DNA of 64,000 nucleotides, taken from contig FNPS01000001.1 in assembly GCA_900107365.1 (NCBI GenBank), positions 310,001-374,000 on the forward strand. Direction: 5' to 3'. The stretch is from Flavobacterium aquidurense. GTDB taxonomy: Bacteria > Bacteroidota > Bacteroidia > Flavobacteriales > Flavobacteriaceae. Under the pieces are notes generated by a model, which was not told the DNA's origin, made no database searches, and saw only the letters and a list, made by a program, of their open reading frames with translations. Both the position numbers and the translations under genes were made by a program. The first letter of the stretch is position 1, and each line of letters opens with the position of its first letter. Positions 45,875-54,600 of this stretch are shown piece after piece.

Positions 45875-46258
45875 TTAGACAGACGAAAGTGTATTATTTT
45901 CCCAAAGGATTTTATCAATGATAAAAGCAATTGCAATTCCAAAAGTATAAGCCATAATATCAGTCCAAAGAAAACTCTGACCGAGAACATATCTTCCAAA
46001 AAGTGTTTTTCTCAATTCTATCATCCATTCGCCTTGATAGAGTTGTAAAAACTCAATTCCGTAGCAAATTAAAAGAGAAATAATTGCTGTTTGAATTACT
46101 TTTTGATGCATCAATATTATTCTTATAAGTACATACATCATAACGGCATACAATAAATCGCCTACGTATAAAGGAATAAAGCTTGTTTTTCTGGAAAGTA
46201 TTCCGAGAAAAATAATTCCGACAAAAGTGATGAAATAGTAGAGTCTGTTTTTTTTCAA
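45875..46258 (-). CDS. DUF2809 membrane protein
   Basis: The 127-aa protein has four membrane segments and matches DUF2809 in the blocks LGILSRKTSFIPLYVGDLLYAVMMYVLIRIIL, ICYGIEFLQLYQGEWMIELRKTLFGRYVLGQSFLWTDIMAYTFGIAIA. The polar residues GD, EFxQ and LWxD within membrane segments recall small VanZ-like proteins. No function is established. It lies alone between the ABC exporter and the GH88 gene, convergent with the former. Confidence 0.8.
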   Translation of the reverse strand: MKKNRLYYFITFVGIIFLGILSRKTSFIPLYVGDLLYAVMMYVLIRIILMHQKVIQTAIISLLICYGIEFLQLYQGEWMIELRKTLFGRYVLGQSFLWTDIMAYTFGIAIAFIIDKILWENNTLSSV

Positions 46259-46377
46259 TTTTCAATTTTAGTTGGCAACATTAGTACTTTTTAGGTAAAC
46301 AAAAATACAAAGATTCGGATAGCTATATTTTATTTTCTAAATTTATCAATTCTAAAAAACTTTACAAAAATAACCAC

Positions 46378-47556
46378 ATGATTACAAGATTTTCAACACT
46401 CATTTTGGCTTTATTTCTTTTGACTATTTCAGCTTATTCTCAAAAAAGCAATTCATTTAACGTTAAAAAACAACTTGAATATTGTGCTGTACAAGCTTCA
46501 AAAACATTAAAAGTAACTCCGGATGACGGAACTTCTCCGAGAACTGTTCCGAATGGAAGCAAAGAATGGAAATTTGTGGGTTATAAAGACTGGACAAGTG
46601 GTTTTTGGCCAGGGGAGTTATGGTATTTATATGAAGCAACCGGCGATAAAAAATGGGAAAAAGAAGCAGATAAATTCAGTCGATTTTTAACACCATTATC
46701 TGTAAGTAAAGCCGGTGATCATGATTTAGGTTTTCAGGTTTTCAATAGTTTTGGAAATGGTTATCGCTTAACAAAAAATAAGGAGTACAAAGATATTATC
46801 TTGAAAACTGCAGATACGCTTGCAACACTTTTTAATCCAAAAGTAGGAACAATTCAATCGTGGCCACATAATAAAATGGGTGGCCATAATACGATTATTG
46901 ATAACATGATGAATTTAGAATTGCTTTTTTGGGCTTCTAAAAATGGTGGAAATAAAAAGTTATATGATATTGCCGTAAAACATGCCGAAACTACAATGGC
47001 CAATCATTTCAGACCAGATTATTCAGCTTATCATGTCATTATTTATGATTATGAAACGGGCAAAAAGATAAAAGGAAGAACAGCACAAGGTTACAGCGAT
47101 GATAGTATGTGGGCACGTGGTCAGGCTTGGGCAATTTATGGATTTACAATGGTTTACAGAGAAACAAAGGATCCTAAGTTCTTAGATTTTGCACATAAAG
47201 TAACACGTGTTTATTTGGACAGATTAACAACAGAAGATTTAATTCCGTATTGGGATTTTAATGCGGCGGGAATTCCGAATGAACCAAGAGATGCTTCTGC
47301 GGCTGCGATTGTATCCTCGGCATTAATCGAATTGAGTTCGTATACAAAAGATAAAAACCTGAAAAACGAATATTTAACAAAATCTAAAAAAATGATTGTT
47401 TCACTTTCAGATCATTATCAAAGTCATGATGTTAATTCGGCTTTCTTGCTTCATTCAACGGGGCATAAACCAGCCGGAAGCGAAATTGACTGTTCTATAA
47501 ATTATGCTGATTATTATTATCTGGAAGCACTTCTAAGACTTCAAAAACTAAAATAA
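46378..47556 (+). CDS. Glycoside hydrolase family 88 (unsaturated glucuronyl hydrolase)
   Basis: The 392-aa protein has a signal peptide to about Gln22 and an alpha-6/alpha-6 barrel. The conserved acids are present: Asp116 in DHDLGFQVFNSFGNGYRL and Asp175 in TIIDNMMNLELLFW. Other family residues lie in DWTSGFWPGELW and ARGQAWAIYGFTMVY. GH88 enzymes hydrate the unsaturated uronic acid that polysaccharide lyases leave at the end of oligosaccharides (from glycosaminoglycans, gellan or ulvan). It is in the periplasm or exported, apart from the SusC locus, with no lyase in this window. Confidence 0.92.
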   Translation: MITRFSTLILALFLLTISAYSQKSNSFNVKKQLEYCAVQASKTLKVTPDDGTSPRTVPNGSKEWKFVGYKDWTSGFWPGELWYLYEATGDKKWEKEADKFSRFLTPLSVSKAGDHDLGFQVFNSFGNGYRLTKNKEYKDIILKTADTLATLFNPKVGTIQSWPHNKMGGHNTIIDNMMNLELLFWASKNGGNKKLYDIAVKHAETTMANHFRPDYSAYHVIIYDYETGKKIKGRTAQGYSDDSMWARGQAWAIYGFTMVYRETKDPKFLDFAHKVTRVYLDRLTTEDLIPYWDFNAAGIPNEPRDASAAAIVSSALIELSSYTKDKNLKNEYLTKSKKMIVSLSDHYQSHDVNSAFLLHSTGHKPAGSEIDCSINYADYYYLEALLRLQKLK

Positions 47557-47566
47557 ATTAAAGATT

Positions 47567-47971
47567 ATGATGAAGAAGATAAGTAAAGTTTTATTTGTAA
47601 TTACAATTGCATTAATGGCGATAAGCTGCAAAAACACCAAACAGAAACTTCAGGAATATGTAGTTTCCTATAATAAAACTGCTGTCAATTTTAAAAGCGA
47701 GAAGGTGACACTGACAACTGCAAGAGGCTACATGAATGACAACAAAATTGAATTGCGATTTGAAACGGATTTAGAGCAAAATGAATCTAATAAAACAACA
47801 GTCGCAACAGAATTTCCGAAGCTATTGAAGGAAATGATTAACAAAGACGATAATTTTAAAGAATTAGTAGAAGAAGGAGTGCAGTTTGATGTTTATTACC
47901 TGGCAAATGATAATACTGTTCTGGAGAAAAGAATTATCAATAAGGAAGAAATGTCTCTATTGTTGAAATAA
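47567..47971 (+). CDS. Small lipoprotein, paralogue 1
   Basis: The 134-aa product (start 47567, or 47570 since ATG is doubled) has a lipoprotein signal, ALMAISCKNTKQKLQEYV. It shares its whole length with the gene at 48201: CKNTKQKxQE, NDNKIELRFET against NDNKIEIRIET, FPKLLKEM against FPDLLKEM, and EEGVQFDVYYL against EEGVKFDVYFL. The gene follows GH88 after 10 bp, so it is probably in the same transcript. I recognise no domain. Confidence 0.75.
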   Translation: MMKKISKVLFVITIALMAISCKNTKQKLQEYVVSYNKTAVNFKSEKVTLTTARGYMNDNKIELRFETDLEQNESNKTTVATEFPKLLKEMINKDDNFKELVEEGVQFDVYYLANDNTVLEKRIINKEEMSLLLK

Positions 47972-48006
47972 GTAATTCTAAATATCATTCCTGAAATAAT
48001 TTACAG

Positions 48007-48038
48007 CCTCTTTAATCGTTTTTAAAGAGGTTTTTTTT
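48007..48038 (+). terminator. Terminator between the paralogous lipoprotein genes
   Basis: CCTCTTTAA (48007-48015) pairs with TTAAAGAGG (48022-48030), followed by T8. It ends the GH88-lipoprotein transcript, so the second paralogue needs its own promoter. Confidence 0.85.
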
Positions 48039-48200
48039 GGAAAAACAATTCGGTTTTGGTTTTTGTAAATTCAATAATTCTGAGGGTTAATTTATTTGTA
48101 GTTAAATAATTACGTTTTGTTGTTTTTTTTAGCACATGTTGCTTTTGTGTTAAAAGTTTGTTATGTTTGAGTTAAAAAATAACTATAAAACCAAAAAATT

Positions 48201-48632
48201 ATGAAAAAAATTACCCAAATCGCATTTGCTCTTTCCTTTGTTTTACTGCTGGTAAGTTGTAAAAACACCAAACAAAAGATACAGGAACATGTTAGTAATT
48301 ATAATACTACCTCGTCTATAAAAGGTGGAAATGTTGTGAGTACAAGTGCAAAAGCATTTTTAAATGATAATAAAATTGAAATAAGAATTGAAACGAATCT
48401 GGAAGGAACTGATGCAAACAAATTAGCCTACAAAGATACTTTTCCTGATTTGTTGAAAGAAATGGTTAAAAATGACCAAATTTCTCCAGCATTAATCGAA
48501 GAAGGAGTAAAGTTTGATGTTTACTTTTTGTCTTATAATAATATAATTCTTGCTCAGCAATTAGTGGATAAGGAAGAACTGGCAGTTTTAGAAAATGGTT
48601 CTTCAGCTGGTAAAGAAACCGCAAAACTGTAG
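48201..48632 (+). CDS. Small lipoprotein, paralogue 2
   Basis: The 143-aa product has the lipobox LLLVSC and is about 40-45% identical by eye to the protein at 47567, with a C-terminal extension (ENGSSAGKETAKL). Both keep the motifs NDNKIE, LLKEM and EEGVxFDVY, so the pair arose by tandem duplication. Its similar tail-end terminator (GCCTCTTTG/CAAAGAGGC against CCTCTTTAA) suggests that the duplicated unit included the terminator. The function is unknown. Confidence 0.75.
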   Translation: MKKITQIAFALSFVLLLVSCKNTKQKIQEHVSNYNTTSSIKGGNVVSTSAKAFLNDNKIEIRIETNLEGTDANKLAYKDTFPDLLKEMVKNDQISPALIEEGVKFDVYFLSYNNIILAQQLVDKEELAVLENGSSAGKETAKL

Positions 48633-48670
48633 TTTGAAGAAAGTTTAAAAAACATAAAGAACGATATACT

Positions 48671-48706
48671 AAAAAGCCTCTTTGTTAAATTCAAAGAGGC
48701 TTTTTT
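48671..48706. terminator. Bidirectional terminator
   Basis: GCCTCTTTG (48676-48684) pairs with CAAAGAGGC (48692-48700), with A5 on the left and T6 on the right, between the convergent lipoprotein and glutamate synthase-like genes. Confidence 0.88.
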
Positions 48707-48710
48707 ATTT

Positions 48711-50222
48711 CTAGTGTTTGGTAACGTTTGTTAAGTTATCAGGAAAATAAGAGTCTGATAAATTAGCAAATTCATCACCACGCATGAAGATATTAATATC
48801 GACGTCAGCAAAACTTTTCTTTCCAGCTGCTGCTAAAAGTTCATTAGCCGCATGCAGCGTGTTTTTATGAAAATGATAAACACGCTCTGATTTATCGGTG
48901 ACAACCAAACCTTTCATTAGCATTTTATTTTGAGTTGCTACTCCGGTTGGGCATTCATTATTATGACAACGTAAGGCCTGAATGCAGCCTAATGAAAACA
49001 TAAATCCGCGGGCACTGTTGCACATATCTGCACCTAAGGCAATCGCATGCAGAATAGAATAGCCTGAAATGATTTTTCCGCTTCCAATAATACGTATTTT
49101 GTCACGGATATTTAAACCTATTAATGTTTTGTTTACAAATATCAGGGCAGGTTCAAATGGCATTCCAACTCCATCTGCAAATTCGAGCGGTGCGGCACCA
49201 GTTCCTCCTTCGGCACCATCAACGGTTATAAAATCTGGATAAATATCTTCAGCAATCATTTCGTGGCAAATGGCTTCAAATTCAGCGGTGTTTCCAATAC
49301 ATAATTTAAATCCAATAGGCTTTCCGTTTGATAATGCACGTAACTGCGCTATAAAATGAATAAGGCCTTTACTGTCTGAAAAAGCATGATGACCTGGAGG
49401 AGAAAGAATGGTTGTGTGAGGTTCAACACCTCTTATTTTAGCAATTTGTTCGGTGTTCTTAGCTGCCGGAAGTACACCTCCGTGACCAGGTTTAGCACCT
49501 TGCGAAAGTTTAATTTCGATCATTTTTACATTCGGAAGATTGGCTTTCTCAGAGAATTTTTCCGGACTGAAATTTCCATCAGCAGCGCGACAGCCAAAAT
49601 AACCTGTACCAATTTGCCAGGTAATATCACCACCGCCCGCCAAATGATATTCGGTTAAACCACCTTCTCCTGTGTTTTGATAAAAATTTCCTTTTTTAGC
49701 ACCAATATTTATCGCACGAACCGCATTTTCGCTTAGTGAACCAAAACTCATGGCAGAAACATTAAATAAAGAAGCCAGATAAGGTTGCTTACAATCTTTT
49801 CCACCAACCAAAACACGAGGTAGTTCCTCATTAACTTTTGCGGGAAAAATAGAATGTTTTATTCCTTCATAACTGTCATGATTTAAATTTAGTTGTGTAC
49901 CAAAAGGAGAATTTGAATCGATATTTTTTGCTCTTTGATAAACCAGAGAACGTTGATTTCTGGAGAAAGGTTTTCCGTCAGTAGATCTTTCAATGAAATA
50001 CTGTTGAATTTCAGGCGCAATCATTTCAAATAGATATCTGAAATAGCCCAGAACCGGGAAGTTTCTTAAAATAGCGTGCTTTTTTTGAATAATATTATAA
50101 ATGCCAACTACCAATAAGATTGGAATAATAATGACCAGTAAAAAACCACGTTTTGTATAAAAGTAAATGGTAACAACAATTATTAACAATAAGAATCCGT
50201 AAATAAAGAATTTTTTTCTCAT
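48711..50222 (-). CDS. FMN-binding glutamate synthase-family protein
   Basis: The 503-aa protein has two N-terminal membrane segments (FIYGFLLLIIVVTIYFY and GFLLVIIIPILLVVGIYNII) and then a GltB-type FMN barrel: SFGSLSENAVRAINIGAKKG, NTGEGGLTEYH, LSQGAKPGHGGVLPAAK, VDGAEGGTGAAPLEFAD, IIGSGKIISG and a Cys-rich CIQALRCHNNECPTGVATQ suited to a 3Fe-4S cluster. Lacking the amidotransferase domain, it cannot use glutamine as full GltB does; such proteins are membrane-linked oxidoreductases of uncertain substrate. Confidence 0.9.
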   Translation of the reverse strand: MRKKFFIYGFLLLIIVVTIYFYTKRGFLLVIIIPILLVVGIYNIIQKKHAILRNFPVLGYFRYLFEMIAPEIQQYFIERSTDGKPFSRNQRSLVYQRAKNIDSNSPFGTQLNLNHDSYEGIKHSIFPAKVNEELPRVLVGGKDCKQPYLASLFNVSAMSFGSLSENAVRAINIGAKKGNFYQNTGEGGLTEYHLAGGGDITWQIGTGYFGCRAADGNFSPEKFSEKANLPNVKMIEIKLSQGAKPGHGGVLPAAKNTEQIAKIRGVEPHTTILSPPGHHAFSDSKGLIHFIAQLRALSNGKPIGFKLCIGNTAEFEAICHEMIAEDIYPDFITVDGAEGGTGAAPLEFADGVGMPFEPALIFVNKTLIGLNIRDKIRIIGSGKIISGYSILHAIALGADMCNSARGFMFSLGCIQALRCHNNECPTGVATQNKMLMKGLVVTDKSERVYHFHKNTLHAANELLAAAGKKSFADVDINIFMRGDEFANLSDSYFPDNLTNVTKH

Positions 50223-50256
50223 GTTTTTAAAACTTTAAAATGTAATAAATTGATAA

Positions 50257-51039
50257 CTAATTGAATCTTAAACGAACATAAACGTGTTTGATTCCTTTTT
50301 TATCTGATTCTCTTTCGTCAATTTCAAGAATATCTGTTAGTGATTTCAGCATAGGTGTAAGCTTAGAAAATCCATAATTTCTAGGATCAAATTCAGGTTT
50401 TTTCTTTACGATCAAATTTCCAACATCACCTAAAAATGCCCAGCCATCGTCATCCTCAATATCTTCAATTGTGGCTTCAATAAGGTCGATGGTTTGTTTA
50501 TCAATTTTATGCAATGCTTTTTCAGCAGGTTTTTCAACAGGTTTTTTGGCATCTGCGGCGACAGCAGTTTTTGGTTTTTTCTTTTGAATGGCACCATCTA
50601 AAACTTCGATATAAATAAATCTATCGCAGGCGACAATAAAGGAGTTAGGAGTTTTCTTTTCTCCAATTCCAATCACTTTCATGCCAGATTCACGTAATCG
50701 AATGGCTAAACGGGTAAAATCACTATCGCTCGATACGATACAAAATCCGTCTAATTTTCCGGAATAAAGCAAATCCATTGCATCGATAATTAAGGCAGAA
50801 TCAGAAGAGTTTTTTCCAACAGTGTAACTATATTGTTGAATAGGAGTAATGGCATGCTCTAGCAAAACACCTTTCCAGCCATTTGAGTTAGGCTTGGTCC
50901 AGTCGGCATAAATACGCTTGGTGGTTGGTGTTCCAAATTTTGCTATTTCTTCCATCATACCTTTTACATTGCTGTAAGGTACATTATCAGCATCTATTAA
51001 GACTGCTAACTTTAAATCTTTGGAGTTGCTTAAGGGCAT
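50257..51039 (-). CDS. NYN-domain ribonuclease-like protein with OST-HTH/LOTUS domain
   Basis: The 260-aa protein begins with a NYN (PIN-like) domain: LAVLIDADNVPYSN, QYSYTVGKNSSDSALIIDAMDLLYSGKLDGFCIVSSDSDFTRLAIRLRESGMKVIGIG, whose Asp residues would form the metal site. A Lys/Ala-rich linker (residues about 155-180) leads to a C-terminal OST-HTH domain (IDLIEATIEDIEDDDGWAFLGDVGNLIVKKKPEFDPRNYGFSKLTPMLKS). This MARF1/LabA-like arrangement predicts an RNA-binding RNase. Targets are unknown. Confidence 0.9.
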   Translation of the reverse strand: MPLSNSKDLKLAVLIDADNVPYSNVKGMMEEIAKFGTPTTKRIYADWTKPNSNGWKGVLLEHAITPIQQYSYTVGKNSSDSALIIDAMDLLYSGKLDGFCIVSSDSDFTRLAIRLRESGMKVIGIGEKKTPNSFIVACDRFIYIEVLDGAIQKKKPKTAVAADAKKPVEKPAEKALHKIDKQTIDLIEATIEDIEDDDGWAFLGDVGNLIVKKKPEFDPRNYGFSKLTPMLKSLTDILEIDERESDKKGIKHVYVRLRFN

Positions 51040-51332
51040 TATTGAATTATTTAGAATTTGTGTTTCATTTTTTTTAAAATGCTTTTAAAATTACTAAAAA
51101 ATAAAACAATGGCAGTCCTTTTGAAAGAATTTATAACAGGTATAAATTGTGAAATTTCGATAGACTTATGTTTATTTATTAAGAATTAATGTCATAAAAT
51201 TTTTTATTTTATTCGTAAATCTTTAGAAAACATCAATTTTCATTTCGAATCATTTTTAAATTATTATGATACCATAGAATAAATATTTATTTTTGCTCGC
51301 TGATAAATTAAAATTATTACTTCAAATATATT
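51040..51332. other. Divergent intergenic region, NYN gene and oxoamine synthase gene
   Basis: AT-rich. A -7 box TATTTTTG (51288-51295) lies 37 bases before the ATG of the plus-strand gene, without a clear TTG partner. I see no repeats and no ORF. Confidence 0.4.
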
Positions 51333-52595
51333 ATGGTAAAAGATTTATTCGAAAGAATCCAGAACAATAAAGGCCCTTTAGGAAAATGGGCATCACAAGC
51401 AGAAGGTTATTTTGTATTTCCTAAATTAGAAGGAGAATTAGGTCCAAGAATGCAATTTGGTGGAAAAGAAATTTTAAACTGGAGTATAAATGACTATTTA
51501 GGACTTGCTAATCACCCGGAAGTTCGTCAGGCTGATATTGATGCTGCAACACAATTTGGAGCTGCTTACCCAATGGGTGCGCGTATGATGTCAGGACATA
51601 CTAAATACCACGAGCAACTAGAAAATGAATTAGCGGAGTTTGTAATGAAACCGGCAGCTTATTTATTGAACTTTGGTTACCAGGGTATGGTATCGATAAT
51701 TGATGCATTAGTTACTAAAAATGATATTATTGTATATGATGTAGATTCTCATGCTTGTATCATTGATGGTGTTCGTTTGCACATGGGTAAACGTTTTACT
51801 TACAAACACAATGATTTAGAAAGTATGGAGAAAAACCTGCAGCGTGCTACTAAAATGGCTACTGAAACAGGTGGAGGGATTCTTTTTATTACTGAAGGTG
51901 TTTTTGGTATGAGAGGACAACAAGGGAAATTAAGAGAAATTGTTGCTTTAAAAGAAAAATATAATTTTAGATTATTAGTAGACGATGCACACGGTTTTGG
52001 TACTCTTGGTAAAACAGGAGCAGGAGCAGGTGAGGAGCAGGGAGTTCAGGATGGTATTGATGTTTACTTCTCGACTTTTGCAAAATCTATGGCAAATATT
52101 GGAGCTTTTGTAGCTGCAGATCAAGATATTATTGATTATTTAAAATATAATTTGCGTTCTCAAATGTTTGCAAAAGCATTGCCAATGATCCAGACTATTG
52201 GTTCATTGAAACGTTTAGAATTATTGCGTAATAATCCTGCATTGAAAGACAAACTTTGGGAAAATGTAAATGCTTTACAAAATGGTTTACGTGAAAGAAA
52301 CTTCAATATTGGAGATACTAATACTTGCGTAACGCCTGTTTATTTAGAAGGAAGCGTTCCTGAAGCAATGGTAATGGTAAATGATTTAAGAGAAAACTAC
52401 GGGATATTCTTGTCTATCGTAATTTATCCGGTAATTCCAAAAGGAATTATTTTATTGAGAATGATACCAACAACTTCTCATACGATAGCTGATATTGATG
52501 AAACTTTGGTTGCTTTTGAAGCCATTCGTGAGAAATTAGTAAACGGAACTTATAAAGAAATTGCTAGTAGAACTACAGTTGATTTAGACGCTTAA
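51333..52595 (+). CDS. Alpha-oxoamine synthase (KBL/SPT-like PLP enzyme)
   Basis: The 420-aa PLP-dependent enzyme has NDYLGLANHPEV, GARMMSGHTKYHEQLE, YDVDSHACIIDG, VDDAHGFGTLG (Asp217, His220) and the cofactor lysine Lys251 in STFAKSMANIGAF. The family condenses an amino acid with acyl-CoA or acyl-ACP: serine palmitoyltransferase, cysteate acyltransferase of sulfonolipid synthesis, or BioF. Flavobacteria are known to make sulfonolipids by such an enzyme, and no bio genes are near, so a lipid role is favoured. Ser or cysteate cannot be told apart by eye. Confidence 0.87.
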   Translation: MVKDLFERIQNNKGPLGKWASQAEGYFVFPKLEGELGPRMQFGGKEILNWSINDYLGLANHPEVRQADIDAATQFGAAYPMGARMMSGHTKYHEQLENELAEFVMKPAAYLLNFGYQGMVSIIDALVTKNDIIVYDVDSHACIIDGVRLHMGKRFTYKHNDLESMEKNLQRATKMATETGGGILFITEGVFGMRGQQGKLREIVALKEKYNFRLLVDDAHGFGTLGKTGAGAGEEQGVQDGIDVYFSTFAKSMANIGAFVAADQDIIDYLKYNLRSQMFAKALPMIQTIGSLKRLELLRNNPALKDKLWENVNALQNGLRERNFNIGDTNTCVTPVYLEGSVPEAMVMVNDLRENYGIFLSIVIYPVIPKGIILLRMIPTTSHTIADIDETLVAFEAIREKLVNGTYKEIASRTTVDLDA

Positions 52596-52645
52596 TTAGA
52601 AGTAAAAAAAAAAATAGATTTTCTTAAGTGGAAATTATGTAAAAA

Positions 52646-52678
52646 AATCCATTCGTTATACGAATGGATTTTTTTTAT
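52646..52678 (+). terminator. Terminator after the oxoamine synthase gene
   Basis: AATCCATTCG (52646-52655) pairs with CGAATGGATT (52661-52670), followed by T8. The sequence resembles the terminator at 53225 (ATCCATTCCA). Confidence 0.88.
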
Positions 52679-52721
52679 TTGCGGTAACTTTATAATTCAA
52701 AATCAGTAAAAAATAAGAATT

Positions 52722-53201
52722 ATGAAAAAATTACTAGCAGCAACGATCATTATTTTGGGAGTTTTTATTTCTTGTAAAAAAGAAACAACACTTCCGCCTC
52801 CCCAAATAGAACCAAATCCTCCAAAAGAAGCAGAAATTGTAGAACCTGCCGGAGATCAATGTTATACATCAAGACTTAACGGTAATATTGTAGCACTAAG
52901 TTTTAACGTTAACTCACATCAGGAAGTAAACGGAAAATTAAGTTATAATATAACTGGAAAAGATAAAAATGAGGGTACTATAATTGGAAATATGAAGGGT
53001 GATACGCTTATTGCCGATTATACTTTTATGTCTGAAGGAGTGTCTTCGGTAAGGGAAGTTGTTTTTTTACAAAAAGAAGGAACTCTTATAGAAGGATACG
53101 GAGATGTAGTTGATGCTAATAATAAAGTTACTTTTAAAGATAAAAAGAAATTAAAATTTGATGCAAAAAATACGTTGACAAAATCAGATTGCCCACAGTA
53201 A
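52722..53201 (+). CDS. Lipoprotein of unknown function
   Basis: The 159-aa product has a lipoprotein signal (IIILGVFISCKKET), a Pro/Glu-rich linker (PPPQIEPNPPKEAEIVEPAG) and a beta-rich domain with a Cys pair near its ends (DQCYTSRLNGNIV and the last residues SDCPQ), which could form a disulfide. The domain (SFNVNSHQEVNGKLSYNITGKDKNEGTIIGNMKGDTLIADYTF) resembles small NlpE- or lipocalin-like sheets, but I cannot name a family. It stands between two terminators. Confidence 0.75.
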   Translation: MKKLLAATIIILGVFISCKKETTLPPPQIEPNPPKEAEIVEPAGDQCYTSRLNGNIVALSFNVNSHQEVNGKLSYNITGKDKNEGTIIGNMKGDTLIADYTFMSEGVSSVREVVFLQKEGTLIEGYGDVVDANNKVTFKDKKKLKFDAKNTLTKSDCPQ

Positions 53202-53220
53202 AAAATAAAAAAAATGTAAA

Positions 53221-53257
53221 AAAAATCCATTCCAATATATGTTGGAATGGATTTTTT
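53221..53257 (+). terminator. Terminator after the lipoprotein gene
   Basis: ATCCATTCCA (53225-53234) pairs with TGGAATGGAT (53242-53251), followed by T6; A5 precedes it, so it may also work on the other strand. Confidence 0.88.
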
Positions 53258-53398
53258 TATTTGTTACAAATAAGGGCTTATTTAAGGTCCTTTATTTTAT
53301 TTAGATAGTCAATAGAATTTCCATTCCAATAGCATATTACAAAGCGTCTATTTTTAAATTTAGGGTCACAATTTTTATATCTTGCTGCATTTTAATTC

Positions 53399-53431
53399 AA
53401 AACTGAAAACTGTTACTGAGACTGAATACTC
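53399..53431. repeat. Solo fragment of the 75-bp palindrome family
   Basis: AAAACTGAAAACTG then TTACTGAGACTGAATACT repeats the right-arm vocabulary of the array at 37955-38549 (AACTGAAAACTGxxACTGxGACTGAAAACT). It lies next to the 3' end of a gene, like the array. Confidence 0.65.
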
Positions 53432-53432
53432 C

Positions 53433-54551
53433 TTAAAGATCTTTTCTATATGTTTTTCTCTGACAGTGAATTGTCGGGTCAAAGTTTTTCCAAAGTAAAT
53501 GAATAGCTGTATTTTCAGCTAATTCCGGAGTTCTAATACAATTTACAATTCCTTTTTCTGAAAAAGTCTTAAAATACTCATCAAAAATAATAGCGGTAAC
53601 GCCTTTGTTTTGATAATCAGGATGAACTCCAATTAAATAAAACACAACATCTTTGCTCTTTTTTCTGGCTTGTAATAAATGCCAAAAACCAAACGGAAAC
53701 AATTTGCCTTTTGCTTTTTGTAATGCTTCAGAAAAACTGGGCATTACAATACTGAAAGCTATTAAATTATCTTCTTTATCAACTACAAACTTGATGTACT
53801 CCGGATTGATAAAACTGATGTATTTTTTCTTGAAATATTCTTTCTGAACGTCAGAAATAGCTACAAACGATGCTAAATTAGCATAAGAAGTATTAAACAA
53901 ATCAAACATTTTATCCACATGTGGCATAATGTCTTTTGTTTTGGTAAAAGTCAAAGATCTTAAACCATACCTTTTTTTGATTAATTCCTGGGCTTTCAGG
54001 AAAAATTCAGGATGAACATTTGAGAAAGGAAAAATACTCTCGATGTATTCTTTTTCTACCTGAAAACCTAATTGTTCAAAATGTGTTACATAATAAGGGT
54101 TGTTGTACCAGGTAATCATGGTTCCCATTTGATCATATCCTTCTGTAAGTACTCCAACTTTATCTAAGTTTGAAAAACCCATTGGACCTTCTGCGTGTTC
54201 CAGATTATGTTTTCTGCCAAGTTCATATACTTTTTCTAATAAAGCTTTTGTAACTTCAACATCATCAATAACATCAAACCATCCAAAACGGACTTTTCTT
54301 TTATGTTGATTATTAACTTCAGACCAATTTATGATTGCTGTAATACGGCCAACAACTTCATTGTTTCTGTATGCCATATAAAAGTAAGCTTCCGCATGAT
54401 CAAAAGCAGGGTTTTTTGTTTTATCAAAAGACTCTAACTCATCAGCAATAATTGGCGGAACCCAATATGGATTGTCTTTATACAGTGAAAACGGAAATTT
54501 TATATATTCTGTTAATTCCTTTTTAGTTTTGGCTTCTTTAATTGTAATCAT
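53433..54551 (-). CDS. Large GNAT-like acetyltransferase-fold protein
   Basis: The 372-aa soluble protein begins with a conserved block (EYIKFPFSLYKDNPYWVPPIIADELESFDKTKNPAF) and has two GNAT-like halves: EAYFYMAYRNNEVVGRITAIIN with LEHAEGPMGFSNLDKVGVLTEGYD in the middle, and VVFYLIGVHPDYQNKGVTAIIFDEYFKTFSEKG, whose YQNKGV resembles an acetyl-CoA loop, near the end. Databases sometimes label relatives GTP cyclohydrolase, which the sequence does not support. The family is common in Bacteroidota and its substrate is unknown; an amino-lipid acyl transfer is one option given the oxoamine synthase 0.8 kb away. Confidence 0.78.
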   Translation of the reverse strand: MITIKEAKTKKELTEYIKFPFSLYKDNPYWVPPIIADELESFDKTKNPAFDHAEAYFYMAYRNNEVVGRITAIINWSEVNNQHKRKVRFGWFDVIDDVEVTKALLEKVYELGRKHNLEHAEGPMGFSNLDKVGVLTEGYDQMGTMITWYNNPYYVTHFEQLGFQVEKEYIESIFPFSNVHPEFFLKAQELIKKRYGLRSLTFTKTKDIMPHVDKMFDLFNTSYANLASFVAISDVQKEYFKKKYISFINPEYIKFVVDKEDNLIAFSIVMPSFSEALQKAKGKLFPFGFWHLLQARKKSKDVVFYLIGVHPDYQNKGVTAIIFDEYFKTFSEKGIVNCIRTPELAENTAIHLLWKNFDPTIHCQRKTYRKDL

Positions 54552-54600
54552 TAAAAGTCTTAATTGTTTTTCTCCGGTTTAGAGAAGTTCAGTTATTAAA

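Noticed and set aside
48711..50222. Glutamate synthase large subunit proper (gltB)
   Set aside because: It lacks the glutaminase domain and the C-terminal GXGXG helix domain and has two membrane segments, so it cannot be the classical enzyme.
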